The notes under the pieces were generated by a model. It searched no databases, was not told the origin of the DNA, and saw only the letters and a list, made by a program, of their open reading frames with translations. A DNA stretch of 64,000 bases from Anniella stebbinsi (taxonomy: Eukaryota > Chordata > Lepidosauria > Squamata > Anniellidae): contig JARDYH010000002.1 in assembly GCA_029215795.1 (NCBI GenBank), forward strand, positions 367,379,570 through 367,443,569, written 5' to 3'. Each line of letters begins with the position of its first letter. Within the stretch, counting starts at the first letter, position 1. The position numbers and the translations under genes were made by a program. This document shows, piece by piece, positions 23,901-38,355 of the stretch.

Positions 23901-26900
23901 GGGAGTGATGCAGGGATGGGATTCGAGGAGGGAGGAAGACCGGGGCACTGTGGGGCAGGAGGAGGCCCCCCCAGAAAACCCTCAAGCCCCCTCCCCACAT
24001 TCACAGCAGCCATTTGCATGCTGACTGGTCAGTCCTTCCACCCAGGACCAAAGCATGTTATGATGTCAAAGGTTTCCCCTTAGGGCACAATCCTCTGCAT
24101 GGAGGGACAGAAGAGGAGTCCTGCGCTCCCCAGCCAGCATGCACAGGATTGTGCCCTAAGAAACCCGGTTTGAGATTCACCAGGCAACCCCACCCCACCC
24201 CCTGTTTCAAGCAGAGCCACCAAATCCCTTTTGGTTATTTCCAGAGTCATCTTGGCTGAGGAAGGGCAGAGTAGAACACACGCACACGCACACACGCACA
24301 CACGCATCCACCAATGATCATCTGTCAGGATCACATTTTCACCAGCTCTTTTTCATTCTCAGGCCCCCTCTTTCACAGGTAATGTGAATTTAAATCAGAG
24401 CTGCCAACGCCTTCCTCTCAGGTTGCTTCAGCCTCAAGACAGACTTTTGCGAAAAGTCTAAACAAAAACCCAAACAAGGGCTTTGCATGCAGAAGGTCCC
24501 GAGTTCGATCCCAGGCAGCATCTCCGGCCAGGGCTGGAAAAACTCCTGCCTGAAACCCTGGAGGGGGAGTCAGCAATGCCGGGCTGGAGGGGCTGGAGGG
24601 GCCGAGGGGGTCCGGCTCAGACGGATGAGGCCGCTTGCGATGTGCTCCGATGGTACCCAACCTCTGCCGTCCAGAGGGCCCAATTCAGGAGAGGGGGGCA
24701 TGTTCCAGTGCTGGGCAGGGCTGAAAGCAAAAGGGGGGCGAGGCCCAAAAGTACCCCAAATGCCAGCAAATTTTAGCTCGGGCACCTCCTGTGGATGCCA
24801 CGGCGCCTGCAAGGCCAGGCCGAGGCGCCTGCCAAGCGGGTTTCCCCCCTGTGCAAGGGAATGGAGCAATTCCTCTGTTCCCTTGCACCCAGGGGGAGCG
24901 GCGGAGTCCTCCTTGCTGAGAAATGGCTAGCAGAACAAGGCCAAATGTGGGAGAAAGTCAGGTTGCTTTCCTGTAACTGGAGTTCTTCGAGTGGTCATCT
25001 GTACAGTCACACATATGGGCTCCGTGCAGGCGCAGAGCCCATGTGTGTGATGCACAGAGATCACGAAGAAGAATGGACAGTGATCATTACATGTTGCTGA
25101 TGGGGTGGGGGGTGGGGGGGTGTTTCATTTTTAAATGCCTCCCAATGTTAAAAAACACCCCACTCTCTCAGCTAATGAGCACAGCAGGGAGCAGTCTGGG
25201 AGAGGACCACTGCGATATGAAGCGAAGGTCACAGGAGTCAGGTCAGGGGCCAAAGTTTGCAGCACCCTGCCTTGGAGGCCTGCTGGTGGATCCTGGCCCA
25301 ATTCTAAGCCAAGCCAGGACAATATCCGGCCTGTGGTTCTTCAGAGGGCCACAGACGCTTAGATTCAGCTCAAAGAACGGCTCACTCTTCTGGCCTTCCG
25401 ACAGCTCTTGCCATTCTTACTATCAACTCCCTGGTAGCCTAGGTTTTTACAGACTCGTATGTCTCCCCACAGACTGAAGCACTAGCTCTAAAAGTCAACT
25501 CAATTGGGTTTTCTCCTGGTCTACTGCTAACAGAGACTTCTGAATATGTCAAATGGACAATCACGCAAAGACTACAGGATATTGATTTCCAAAATAGCTG
25601 TGGGGCTATTCCTGGCCTGTTGTTGGGGATATCAAATTTTGTACCTAATGAAGGGATGGTTTACCTAAAAAGGCTTACTGTTCCTAAATATGGAAAGGCC
25701 TTTACTACGGCACGATTTAATGTACTGCCATCAAAACTGTTAGAAGGCAGGTATAAAAAAATCCCTGTAGCCAATAGATGTTGTCCGTGTAATGTCTCTG
25801 AAGTTGAGAGCATTGAACATGTATTGTTCTCTTGTACTTATTACAACCAAGTTAGGGAAGAATGATTGAGGCCACTTTTCCAGGATTGCCAAGGGTACTC
25901 TAAAGAGTCCCTGTTAATTTGTCTCCTTGAAAGTACAAACGATTATATTACCAGACAAGTAGCTAAATTCCTTAATAGAATAATTGGTTGTAGATCACAG
26001 ATGGGTGTGGAGTGATACTAATGCTATACTGTTACTTGTTTTCTAATGGTCTATTGACTGTCAATAAAGATTGATTGATTTAATGCGGCAAATGAATCAA
26101 TAAGGTGAGGACTGCCCGGGGTTTGGTTGGCTCACCTTATCTAGCTTCAGCTCCAGTTCCGTCACATCTCCTTCTACATCTTCTAGAGCAGCCCTACAAA
26201 GTGCAACATAAAGGAGAGTGAGATTCCACATGACATGCACACACCGTCTGCAAACGAGGAGACGATCAGTTGCTAGCTCCAGACAGGATCAGGCACAAAA
26301 CGGTCATTTCAGAAAGGCTTGCTGTGGATCTCCACCGGGGGGGGGGGGGGGGGGGGAATCAGCATCCCATTAGGAAAACACATGGAGGAAGAGAGGTGTG
26401 CTTCATTCTGGGTGAACACAAAGGCACAGGGAATTTAGGAAAGGCGGGGGGGAGGGGGACTGCAGGATATGGCTACAAGCACTTTCACCCTGACTTTAAC
26501 GTGAAGCCTCAGTGATTTCAAGGCAACTTTCTTCCACACTGAGTAAGGTCAGAATCACACCCTATTTGTGACTTGATATGGAGAAGGGGGTGGCCTCACA
26601 AAGAGCACAACCATAAGACTGCATCGCCATGTTGTAGAATCATTTCCATCTCCAAAAAATGCTCTGAACATGAAATGAGCATTCAATCACTGAGCATGAC
26701 AGAGCCTCTGACGCCGTCCATCACTGCGTCGAACCTCTTCCTGGAGACACGGCACTACGGCGCCCCATAATCTCCGACTGTTGGGCAGGAGGGAGTTCTA
26801 CCGGCTGGTTTCCTCCTCCTCCGTTGGCTTTTCCAGGCCACACATCTTGATAACGCTAAGGAACCACTTCCCCGTGTGCCTGGACGCTGGCCAACAGCCA

Positions 26901-29900
26901 CATGGGCAAAGATGTCCACACACATCTCTCTTACCCAATCGGTCCCACTCGCAGAACAACTCACGCCCAGCCTGCAGCCTTGTAAGACCACACGGCGCAC
27001 AAAAGAGGCCTGTGCTGCCCAGAAAAGCAGGATTACTTCCCCATAGCCTCTCCCTTTCGAGAGGCAGGGAAAGGAGACATTCAGGTCAAAACTGCAACAT
27101 ATCACTTCTTTAGCATGAGGGGACAATGGCTGCCCCTGCCATTGGCTAGCCAGACATCAAGCAGCAGCAGACAACTCAGGACTATCCACCAAAATCTGAG
27201 GCCAAAGGAGAGCCTCCACACCATAGGCCCTTTTGTGGAACTACAGGAAGTGTGCAAAGGATCCTCTCCACTGCAGTCCACTTCCAGCTAGGCATTATTT
27301 TTGCTGTGTTCTGCTACTGTTGGCACAAGAGTCAGGCAAAGGTTCCAGGGGGTCGAAGACCTTCTTTCCCGGAGTTGTTACAGGCAGCTGGTTTGGAGAA
27401 CAGTGACTCCAGCACCATTCAGTCACTGCAACACAAAGCGCTCAAGAACAGCCACAACAAGAACCTGCTGGCTCGCATGGCCACCATGCGCCAGACGGCC
27501 GTGAATGCTAACTGCCACACAAGAGTTCCTTCCTCATGACGTGCAGGTGGCTGAACAGACAGCAATGCCTCTTGCTTTGTAGAGAGGTTTGGGATGCCTC
27601 ATACGACCTCTGTCTTCTTCTGGTCCTTTGTTAAGGTCGCACTTATTGGAACGGTCACTCTCAAACTGAAGGAAGGAAGTCAACGTGGTGCTATAGGGAT
27701 AGTCCACCACCATTGACCTCCACATACAAAACCCATTCAGCAACCCAGTCACGAGAGAGGTGGGGCGATACAACTTGGCCAACAATGCCAGATGCCCCCT
27801 GCCCCCTGCCAAAAAAGCCACTACTGTAACCCCAGGGGGCATCTGGTGGGGCGGCTCAAAGGTAGCTGGGCTTTCAAGGAGAAGCAAAGCAGTGGCTCAG
27901 CCTTTTGGCCATTGCATCCCAACGACTGCATAGAAAGCAGAGAGGACCAACGTGGCCCTTTGCTGAAGAAATGCAATGGCGAACTCCGGATTCAAACGAT
28001 AGCATTCCCCACAACAGTGCAAAGTGCTCCATGCAGCCTCTTCATCTGCCCGTCGGCTAAGGTGGCTACTGCCCGCCCCTTGACTCCAAGTGGCAGTGGA
28101 CCAAAAGGGCCGTCCCATTCGTGGGTTGCTTGCATCCACCTTCCGCTTATATCATCCGAGAACAGGATTGCTAGTATTTTGCCCAACCAACCCTTCCCCA
28201 CACCTTGCATTTAAAAAATAAATGCCATATACTTCCCCCCCCCACGCACACGTTTATATTGCCCATCAGCCGAGGCTCTCTCACAATTAAAACCACAAAA
28301 TGCAACAAGCATAGACAAATTTAAAACATTAAAAGGTAAAAAGGCAATATAAAAACCAGCTAAGTTAAAAACCAGGAAAAAGCTGCGTGAAAAGGTATGT
28401 TTTCAGGAGGCGTTTAAAAAGATGTTACATTTTCCGCCTCCCGAACCACACAAGGGAGGGTTTTCCAGAGGGTGGGTGCCGCTGCAGAGAAGGCCCTGCC
28501 ACCAAGGTTCTTCACGGCAGCATTCCGTTCATTTCGGAATGGCCAGTAGGACCTCCTCTGAGGATCATAACTGTCGTCCGGGTACATATAAGGGAAGGCA
28601 GTCTACTAAGTATGCTGGTCTCAAGCTGTTTAGGCCTTTATAGGATAACAACATAACCTTGTACGTGGCTCGGTGGCTGCCAGTGCAGTTCTTTTAACAC
28701 AGGTTTTATAAGAGCAGAGCTAGGTGTCCCCGTGAGCATCCTAGCTGCTGCTTTCTACACTAGCTGCAGCTTCCGAATCATACATATAGGCAGCCCCACG
28801 TGGAGCGAATTACAGTACTCTCTAATCATAAGGTGACTAGTGCATGGATCACCGTGGCTAGGCTATCCTTATCCAGGAACGGGTGTGGCTGGCACACCAA
28901 CTGAAATTGGCCATGGGCACTCTGGGCCACCGAGGTCACTTGAGCTTCCAGTGACAAAGATAGACCCAGGAGCGTTCCCAAACTATGGGCCTGCTCCTTC
29001 AGAGGGAGTGCTGCAACCCCATCCAGAACAGGCAAACACCTCAATTCCCAGACCTGGGAAACAACAACCCACAAGGCCTCTCTGTCTTATCGGGATCCAG
29101 CTTCAATTGATTGGCCCTCATCCCAGGCACCGGTTCAGAACGTGCACAGTCCCTCCCGATTCAGATGTCACAGAGAAATAGAGCTGCATGTCATCAGCAT
29201 ACCAGTGACACCTTGCCCCAAATCTCCTGATGACCGCTCCCAATGGCTTCATAGAGATAATCAATCATATTGGGGACAGGATGGTGCCCTGGCGAATGAG
29301 CCTATAAAACGGCTCAGAGCCATAGGTTATATTGTTATTGGCATATCCGGGAGAAGGACCGTTCCAATGCTGAGCTCCTCTTTGGGGCCCAAAGACTCTG
29401 AGCCCCAAAAGCCAAGGACAGCCATGAGCACCTACTGAAGAAAAGCCAATGGAGAGCACTTAGATTGTGCCCTACACATTGGAGCTCCACCCGGAGCCCC
29501 ACGCACACAGCAGGAGCGTGTTAGTGACGTCTGCCTGGTCCTCGTCCTTGGGATGGTTTGCCATGCCCAGAACTGCAGAGGCTGAGCACTAAAGGAGTCT
29601 CTCCCAGCTGACGCACCAGCTTGCCTGGAGCTTCTGTGGAGATGGATGGCTCTGCCCCACGCAGCTTCCAAAGGCACACAAGCTCTGAGCCTCCCTACAG
29701 AACCTTGCTTTGTGCCGTTCCAAATTCAACACATGCGACAAGGGCCTTACCAGCATCGCTGGGCAGCTCTGTGAATGGATCTCCTTAATTCCCAGGCAGG
29801 AGCAGCAGCTCGGCTGCACATGCGGTCTTCCAGAAGGTGAATGCGCGCCCCCTTCTCCCCCCACCCTCCTTTCAGAAGGCTCCACGCAGAAGACAACCGT

Positions 29901-32900
29901 TGCACACGCCATCGGCAAGACTCGCTTGTTCAAAATGAATGGGGCTGTTTCTGCAAGGAACCCCGAATGCCCACCTGGGGACTCCTCCAGTGTTCACCTG
30001 CCACCTCTGACCCAGAGTGCTGGCATCAAGGCAACGAAGAGACTCGGGGGAAGGGGGTTTGCAGCACAGCCATTTCGAGCCACTTTCCACCACCAACAGC
30101 GTGTGAATGAACCAAACCCTGGACAATCCAATGGTGCAGAGCAGGTAGCGTTGAGAACAAACAAAACACAGCTGCAGCCCCCACCCCATCCAGGGAGGGA
30201 GGGGCCGGGGCAGGGATTCCCCATTGCTTCGGTGCCCTCATTTCTCAGTGAAACGTGCCCTCATTCAAAGCAGTAATTTGCCCTGGTTTAAAGGAAGGGG
30301 GGCAATTTTCAGTGGGAAAATGGTGTGAGGAAGGGTTCCTCAGTCTCAAACGGGACCAGAGATGTCCCCATGGCAACCTTTCATAATGGAAATGTGGCCC
30401 ATCAAAAGCATCCAATGACCATGGCTAACATGAGCCCGACTTAATAGTTCTGCACAGACGTGGAGAGTTGGAGAGGATCAGGAAGCCCCCGGCTGCCTCC
30501 CTCCTTCCCCCGTTTGCCTAGGCTCATCTTCCCTCTGCTTTAGCACAGAGAGAGTGTGCCTGCTGCCTGAATTACTTGTTGGGGGGAGGAAAAGCAAGCA
30601 CAACCAGCCGCCAAAGAAAGATAAAATGAGCGGAAGCAAACCAAGGAAATATTCCCACCCACCCACCCAACTCCTCTGCATGTGTCTGAGGACATCTTCA
30701 GAATTCTAGCTCACCCAGGGCTGCTTTTCATGCAACGCACATAACATGTCCCCAGGACCTTTAGCAGTTGATTGCTTTCTGACACGTGGACTGCAAAACA
30801 GGCATAAACTCGAGGAGATGAACAGAGTTTGGGGGGGGGGGTGATATTTTTAGCAAGAAATCCTCCGCAACTGCAATATCTGCCAAACAGATTGGAAAAA
30901 TGCACAAACATTTGAACGGCAACAATGGAAAAATGCAACTGTGCTGCTTCAACAACAACATAAAGAAAGAGCCACCCTACAACGAAGGGCAGGAGGGAGC
31001 GTGAGCCATGAGGTGCTCAGACAACATCAAGCACAAGCAAGAACTGGCACCAACCAAGCCACAACATCCCTGGAGTGGGAACCACCACCACCACTGGACA
31101 AGACACAAGCAAATGGGAGATGTGAAACAGACACCCCCACCCCCTCCGTCACTCGGGGCTGAAGATAGATTTCGTTTAGAACCCTGTAGAGACCACTTTT
31201 CCTTCAGAGACCCAAAGAAGCTTCCAATGAATACTCCTAAGAACATCAGAAGAGCCCTGATGCTGGATCAGACCAAGGGGCCATCTAGTTCAGCACTCTG
31301 TTTGCACAGTGGCCAGACAGCTGTTGTCCAGGGGCAATAGCACCCTCCTACCCATGTTCCCCAACAACTGGTGCATATAGGCTTACTGCCTCTGGTAGCA
31401 GTGGTAGTGCATAGCCATCAGGATTAGTAGCCATTGATAGCCTTCTCCTCCAGGAATTTATCCAACCCTCATTGAAGCTATCCAAATTGGTGGCCATCAC
31501 TACATCTTATGGTAGCAAAATCCATAGTTTGACTCAGTGCTGTGTGAAAAAATAGTCCCTTTTACTTGTCCTGAATCTCCCCCCAATCAGCTTCATGGGA
31601 TAATGACCCCATGGGGTTCTAGTATTATGGGAGAGGGAGAAAAATGCCTCCCTCTCCACATTCTCCACACCAGGCATGATTTGTCCACCTCTATCAGGTC
31701 TCTCCTCAGCCTCCTTTTTTCCAAGCTGAACAATCCCAACTGTTGTCACCTTCCCTCATAGGGGAGATGCTCCAGCCCCTTGATCCTTTTAGTTGCCCTT
31801 TTCCCAACTCTACAATATCTTTTTTTTTTAGGTGTGGTGGCCAGGTCAAGACTTTCCTCTTCTCTCAGGCATTTGGCAATATCTGAGGAGCCTGGGTTTG
31901 TTTTGTTTTGTTTTTTGTAACTTTTTGAAGTGTTGTAGTGGTTTTAAATGTACAGATTGTGTGTATGTTGTATGTTTTTGCTGTTTTAATTTTTGTATAT
32001 TGTTTTTATTTGTTTTTAATCCTATGTAAACCGCCCAGAGAGCTTCGGCTATGGGGCGGTATACAAATGTAATAAATAAATAAATAAATAAATAAAATAA
32101 GAGCTGTGTCGCATTAGACCAAAGGCCTACTTCATCCAGCATTCGGTTCCCACAATCAGAACATAAGGCAACAATACCCTCCCGGTCGCATTCCGTAGTA
32201 ACTGGTAAGCAGAATTATGCTGCATCTGATATTGGTGGCAGCATAGAGCCATCAGGACCAGTAGCCATTGATAGCCTTCCCCTCCATGGATTTGTCTAAC
32301 CTCCTTTAAAAGCCATCCACGCGGGTGCACATCATCACTACAGTTTGCGGTAGGAAATTCCATGGTTTAACTACACACGGTGTGAAGAAGTCCTCCCTTT
32401 TGTCCGTTCTGAACCTTCTACTGTTTAGAAGGTGGATAACCTCAGGCTCCAGCATTCTGTGGGAGAAAAACTTCTCTGCAACATGCATCATTTTGTACAT
32501 TTCTAACATTTCTCTCTTAATTCGCCTTTTTTATGCAAAAGGGGCACAAAGATTGTAACCTTTTCTCAAAGCAAAGTTGGACCATTTTTGGCACATTTCC
32601 CCAGCTCTATTCCAAATGTGATTGGTATGAAAGCATTATGATATTGGCAGTTTTACCTGCAATTCCTTTCCTAACTATACCTAACATGGAATTTGCCTTT
32701 TTCACATCAGCCACACACTGTGTCCACATTTTCATTACACCACCCACCACAATCCCAAGATCTCTTTCATGATCTCTTTCAGACCCCATCAACATATATT
32801 TGAAACTGGTACATTTTTGCCCCAACCTGCATTACTTTACGCTTGCTTACACTGAACTGCATTTAGATGCCCACTCTCCCAGTTTAGATGGAAATCCTTT

Positions 32901-35900
32901 TGGAGCTCCTCACAATCCCTTTTTATTGTAACCACCTGAATAAGTCTGTGTCATCAACATACCTGGTGGTCTCACAGCTCACTGTTCACATACCCTCCTC
33001 CATTGGGAGAATTTACCATTTCATCCTACTCTCTGCTTTCTGCTCTTTAACCATGACTGGTGCTCAGGTGGGGGACTTCAGCGTGGGGAGGGGCAGGCTT
33101 TGTCAGCAGCCTTTTGCCAGCTCAAGTAACCAATGTCTGCCGGGCCCCTCCTGTCCACATGCTTAGTGATACACTCAAAGATCTGCCCTTTCATCTTTAA
33201 TCACTCTTTTTGCCAATTTACTCAGAAGAGACAGTAAAGCAGGGGCTCCCTACAGTGGTGTCCAGGTGATCTTCTTCAGTGCCTACCAGGCTTCTTGCTC
33301 CTCATGGCTAGTTATATATTTTTAAATTAAACCTGAAAGGCAGGCAGGCATGCTGTAAAGAAAGGACTGGTCTCCAGGCCATATTTATTTCCAAGAACGC
33401 CTCTGGGCCCCAAATGCCATTCTTGGAAAATCATAGAATCATAGAACGGTAGAGTTGGAAGGGGCCTCTGAGGCCATCTAGTCCAACCCCCTGCTCAATG
33501 CAGGAATCCCCCTTAAAGCATCCCTGACAGATGGTTGTCCAGTTGCCTCTTGAAGTCCTCTAGGGTGGGAGAGCCCACCCCCTCCCTAAGTCATTGGGTC
33601 CATTGTCGTACTGCTCTAACGGTCAGGAAGTTTTTCCTGATGTTCAGCTGGAATCTGGCTTCCTGGAATTTGAACCCATTATTCCATGTCCTCCTGCACT
33701 CTGGATTGATCAAGAAGAGATCCTGGCCCTCCCCTGTGTGACAACAACCTTTCCAGTATTTGAAGAGTGCTATCATGTCTCCCCTCAGTCTTCTCCTCTC
33801 CAGGCTAAACATGCCCAGTTCTTTCAGTCTCTCCTCATAGGGCTTAAGGAGGTGGTCAGTGGCTGTAGCCCAGGGCTTTGTTTTGAAGAATATCTAACCA
33901 CCCAGGAAAGGTAAAATGGGGACGAGTAGGGAGTGTCCTGGGAGCTAAGGTGGGGTGGGAAGCAAGGGGGAGGCATTTTGCCTGCGCTGGGCACACTTTG
34001 CATTTTGGGAGTGCCTATGAGACAGCTTGTTTGCTTTGATGCTTTGATGCAGCGTGTGCCTTGGCTGGGCTCTGGGTGCTCTCCTTGGTGTGGTGCGTGT
34101 TTTGCCTAGGTTACGTGTGTGCTGTGTCTCTTTCGCTGGGGGTGCTTTGGCTGGGCATGTCTGGGTGGGAGGCTGTGTAATGTGGGTAGGCCTCTCATTT
34201 GTGTTTGCGCACATGCACAGGCTTGCACATATTTCTCAGAGCATCGCCAGTTTGCCCCCACAAAGCACAACAGATACTTATTTCATAGAAAGAAAATAGG
34301 ATACTTGGCATTTGGGGCTCAGATCCAACTTCTACTATTAGTAACTTCACCAAATTATTTGTCCCCGAGTCTCATCAGCTGCTCTTGCAAAACAGGTGTT
34401 GGGACAGAAAACTGTGCATTCCAAAGGGTGGTCTTGTGTTTTGGAGATCCGACCCTCCCTTTGCTTTGTATTTAGGTACTCGGGGCAACTTACTTCTCTT
34501 TTCGCCTCAACAGCTTGCCTTTTGGGAAATGGCCATTTTGTGGCTGGCCACACCCACAGTGGCAACCCTACGGTGAGAAAGCGCTCAACACTTTCAAAAT
34601 TCCAAATGGGCCCATCAAGACTGGGGGCCCAGCGTTGTCCTGTCCATGAGTAGGGAGGGAGCTGGAGCAAAGGCCTAGGAGGAGACTAGGGCCTTATATA
34701 CATGCCATCAGCTACTTCACTTCCTAGCTCAGCCGTTGCAGTTGGGTCTGCTTTTGCGTTGCCTTCAGCTGGGACTTTATCTCCTCAGTGTACTCTTGAT
34801 CTATCCTCCTTAGTAGACACGGGCGAGAGGGTCTTCTGGTGGCCAGGGGGCACTCTGACAAGGATTCTAAGCCTCCCACCTGGTCAGCCGCTACCAGCGC
34901 CTTGGAGAGCAACAGGATAACAGAGTAGGTTTTGGGAAGGAAGCAAGGATAGAACTGGGATGGAAAGGGTTCTCTAGGGCCCAGGCAAGCAAGGCATCCT
35001 CTCTACTGATGGGACGCCTCAAGTTGCCCCACATCGTCTAAAGGAGAGGGGTTTGCTGTGGAATCCCAATCATTCTCCAAAGCCATCTCCCCTGGGCTCG
35101 GTAGATCTGGCACCTGACACGGAATGGCTTGTAATTTCCTGGATCTCTTTCTAAAAATGGGCATCACATTAGCCACTTTCCAGTCTTCTGGCACTGAGAC
35201 CAACCAACTATGGGGACATGTTCAGCAAGCAGTCTTAGTGACAGGATTTAGCAGCAAACTGCCACTCTTTAGGCCAGAGCAGATTCAGGAGCAATGGGCA
35301 GCGGGGGGCACCCAAAACGCATCCCACTATCTTTACCTCTGATAAACATGTTTTGCATGGTTTCTGAACAATGCTGAGTACCCAAACAGCAGACTATAGA
35401 TAATATAAAATCTTCCTTCATTTTATCACTAAGTCGATTGTATCCCTTTTCCAAGTGGCAAAAACCTAAAATATGCTTGGGTAGCCTTTGGGTGCAGGAA
35501 CTTCCACTTCCAACAAAGCTCAAGCTCACCCTGAGGGAAGAGGATGCTGGCCCTTTGCAATACAAGGCAGGGAAGCTCTGAGCACCGAAAACAGTTTCGT
35601 ACCATACTGGTGCAGAGGGGAGTACCAGGGACTAAAACCAGATTTGGAGGAGCCACAAAACTTTGAGAAGCCCTCCAATCAATAAAGTCAGGTACCTCGC
35701 CTTAAAAAAAAAAAACTGCTAACACACAGTACAGTGTTAAATAGATGGACGTTACTAATTTGCTTCATGGTCTAGTATAGGGATTTCATGGCAAATTACA
35801 AGTGCGTTCACAGGGGGAGGCGAAAAAGAGCAGCAGCAGCTAGCAAACCCATCTAAGAAATGCACCACAGTCAACACAGCTGGTCTCAGCCCAGACCATT

Positions 35901-38319
35901 TCCAAACAGCGAAGCTGTAGATCAAAAAGCAGGAGCATCTTTGTGTGTTTCAGTGCAAAAGTGAGAACTCAATGCAACAATGATGCAAACCAGACAACCA
36001 AACTCTTGCAGCTAAAGTGATTTCTTCACATACAATTATAATTCTGAAGTACAATTCTAAGGCACCTGCTTTGTCATACAAATTCCAATTATTCCACTAT
36101 GGACGTTCTGGTCAGGAGCCAAGCCTTTTGCCTTCAAGGGGTCTGTCTCACGTCCACTACATGCAATTTGAAAGCCAGAGGTATTTCTCAGGAAGTCATT
36201 AAGCTTTTAGCACACCTAGCAAGCAGATCTAATCCCTCTGTAATTCTTCTGCCTTTTAAGATGTTGATCAAGCACATCTTTTCAGTCTGTTGTGCTGGAG
36301 TATAAATGAGAAGTGACACATCCCAGCATCCTGCTTGCAGCTGTTTCAGTTTAAAAACAGTTTCCCTGTGCTTTGTACATCTATCATCTTCCTCCTTGCA
36401 GTCCAGACAAAACATCTGCTGATGCAGAGGCTCTGTACATTTGTAGTACTTGATTTCTTACCAGGCAAGCCCAGCTTGAAGCCCCTCCCTAATGCAACTT
36501 CTACATTTCATATCCATCATTTGCACACAACGGAGAACATTTAAGGCCTGTTTTCTAGTCTTGCCTCACTGGCCTTTGCCAGGAGGAAATCAAGGAGGCT
36601 CGAGGCCAGTGAAGCCTACTGCTTGATTTCTTAAGGAGTTATATCTCAACACTGTGAGACAGCCTGCAAGGGCAATACAAAACTCTTAGAAGACAGAATG
36701 AACTCTTTTGGGTGCCTGAGATTTCTCCAATGTTGTAATACACACAAATGCTTTGCAACAACTTCATGTCCATTGAGCACTGCAAAACTTAAAAGCGCTT
36801 GGCAAAAAACAGCCTTCAAACCTCTCATTCTTTCACCATTACAGGCACCCATCCAAGACATCTTAACCTTGAGGCAAATGTTCCCACAGTTTCTCGTACC
36901 TGTCCCAGTCACTGCTCCAGTCATTTCATAAGAAGAATCACGCAAAGCAACAACTCTGAAAGCTACTTCTACTGCAGCTGTGGATTTTGGAAAGTTCGAC
37001 ACTAAGGACAAACACCAGTTCACTACAGCTCAACTGTGCTCTCAATGCTCCTGCCAAAACAGCTGCCAGGGGAAATAAGGGAGGGGGCTCACCCTGTTCT
37101 GGATGGGGTTGCGCTCCCCTTGAAGGAGCAGGGTCTTAGCTTCGAGGTTCTCCTGGAACCAGCTCTGTCACTGGAGGCTCAGGTGGCCTCAGTGGCACGG
37201 AGTGCCTTGTACCAACTTCTGTTGGTGGCCCAGCTATGCCCCTATTTTGGCAGAGGCAACCTGGCTTCAGTTGTGCATGCGCTGGTAACCTCCAAGTTAG
37301 ATTACTTGCAATGCACTCTATGTGGGGCTGCCACTGAAGACAGTTCAGAAGCTGTAGCTTGTGCAAAATGCAGTGGCCAGATTGATAACTGGGAACAGAC
37401 AGTTCTAACATATAAGACCGACTCTGGCCCGCTTGCATTGGCTGCCTGTATGTTTCCGAGCCCGATTCAAGGTGCTGGTTTTGACCTACAAAGCTTTACA
37501 TGGCTTGAGATCACAATACCTGTCAGAGCACCTCTGCAACCATGCGCTACACGTTCAGCATCTAAGGCTTCCTCCAAAGGTCTCCTGACTTGGAAGACAG
37601 CAACGAGGGAGAGGACCTTCTCGGTGGTGCCCCCCACCCCAAAATATGGAACGGTCTCCCCACTGAGGCCTGCCTGGCCCCAACATTGTTATCTGTTTGG
37701 TGCCTTGTTAAGACCTTTCTCTAATCTCAGACATTGGGCTGCATCTGAGGAGGTTAATCAGGTCCTGGATTGCTTGTTTGGAACTGTTGGGGGGCGGGGG
37801 GGGGGCGCACTGTTCGCTTGTATGTCTGCCTGCCAATGGTTTTGCCCTTTGTATAATTTTTGATCTCTTGGCTATTGGGCGGAGCAGAAACACAAGACAT
37901 GGAACACTTTACGTCCTCTGCATTTATGAGCCGCATTTCGGGGGGTCCCAAGGGCTCTGCAGGCAGTGCGGGTGGGGGCCGAAGCAGAGAGGGGACCAAG
38001 CGGAGGCCAAACCCACAGCAAGGAGTTCGCGCGCAGCGCAGGCAGGCAGGCAGGCAGGCAGGCCAGGGGGCGCCTGCAGGCCCGCCACACGCGGGCCTCG
38101 GCCATGCCGGCCCTTGCGCAGGAGCTAAGCCGGCAGGGCCCTGGGGGTGGGGCGCCGCTGGCCGTTGGGAATCCGATGCGGCGACCCGCCCAGAGGCGCC
38201 TGCCGTCCCGCGGCGAAGCAAGGCTCGCCGGGCGCCCCTCGAGACGGCGGAAGCCCCGGGCGGCGCCTCTGCCCGGCCACAGGCCCGCGCCACGCACGCT
38301 CGCGCCAGCTCCGGGCCAA

Positions 38320-38355
<36 letters not shown>

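Noticed and set aside
24480..24520. tRNA gene suggested by a B-box-like gagttcgatcc
   Set aside because: It is the head of a SINE. There is no cloverleaf with a matching acceptor stem.
37036..37863. The 275-codon frame as an upstream ACAP2-linked gene
   Set aside because: All its conserved blocks are those of the L2-like LINE ORF2 C-terminus seen repeatedly in this window.
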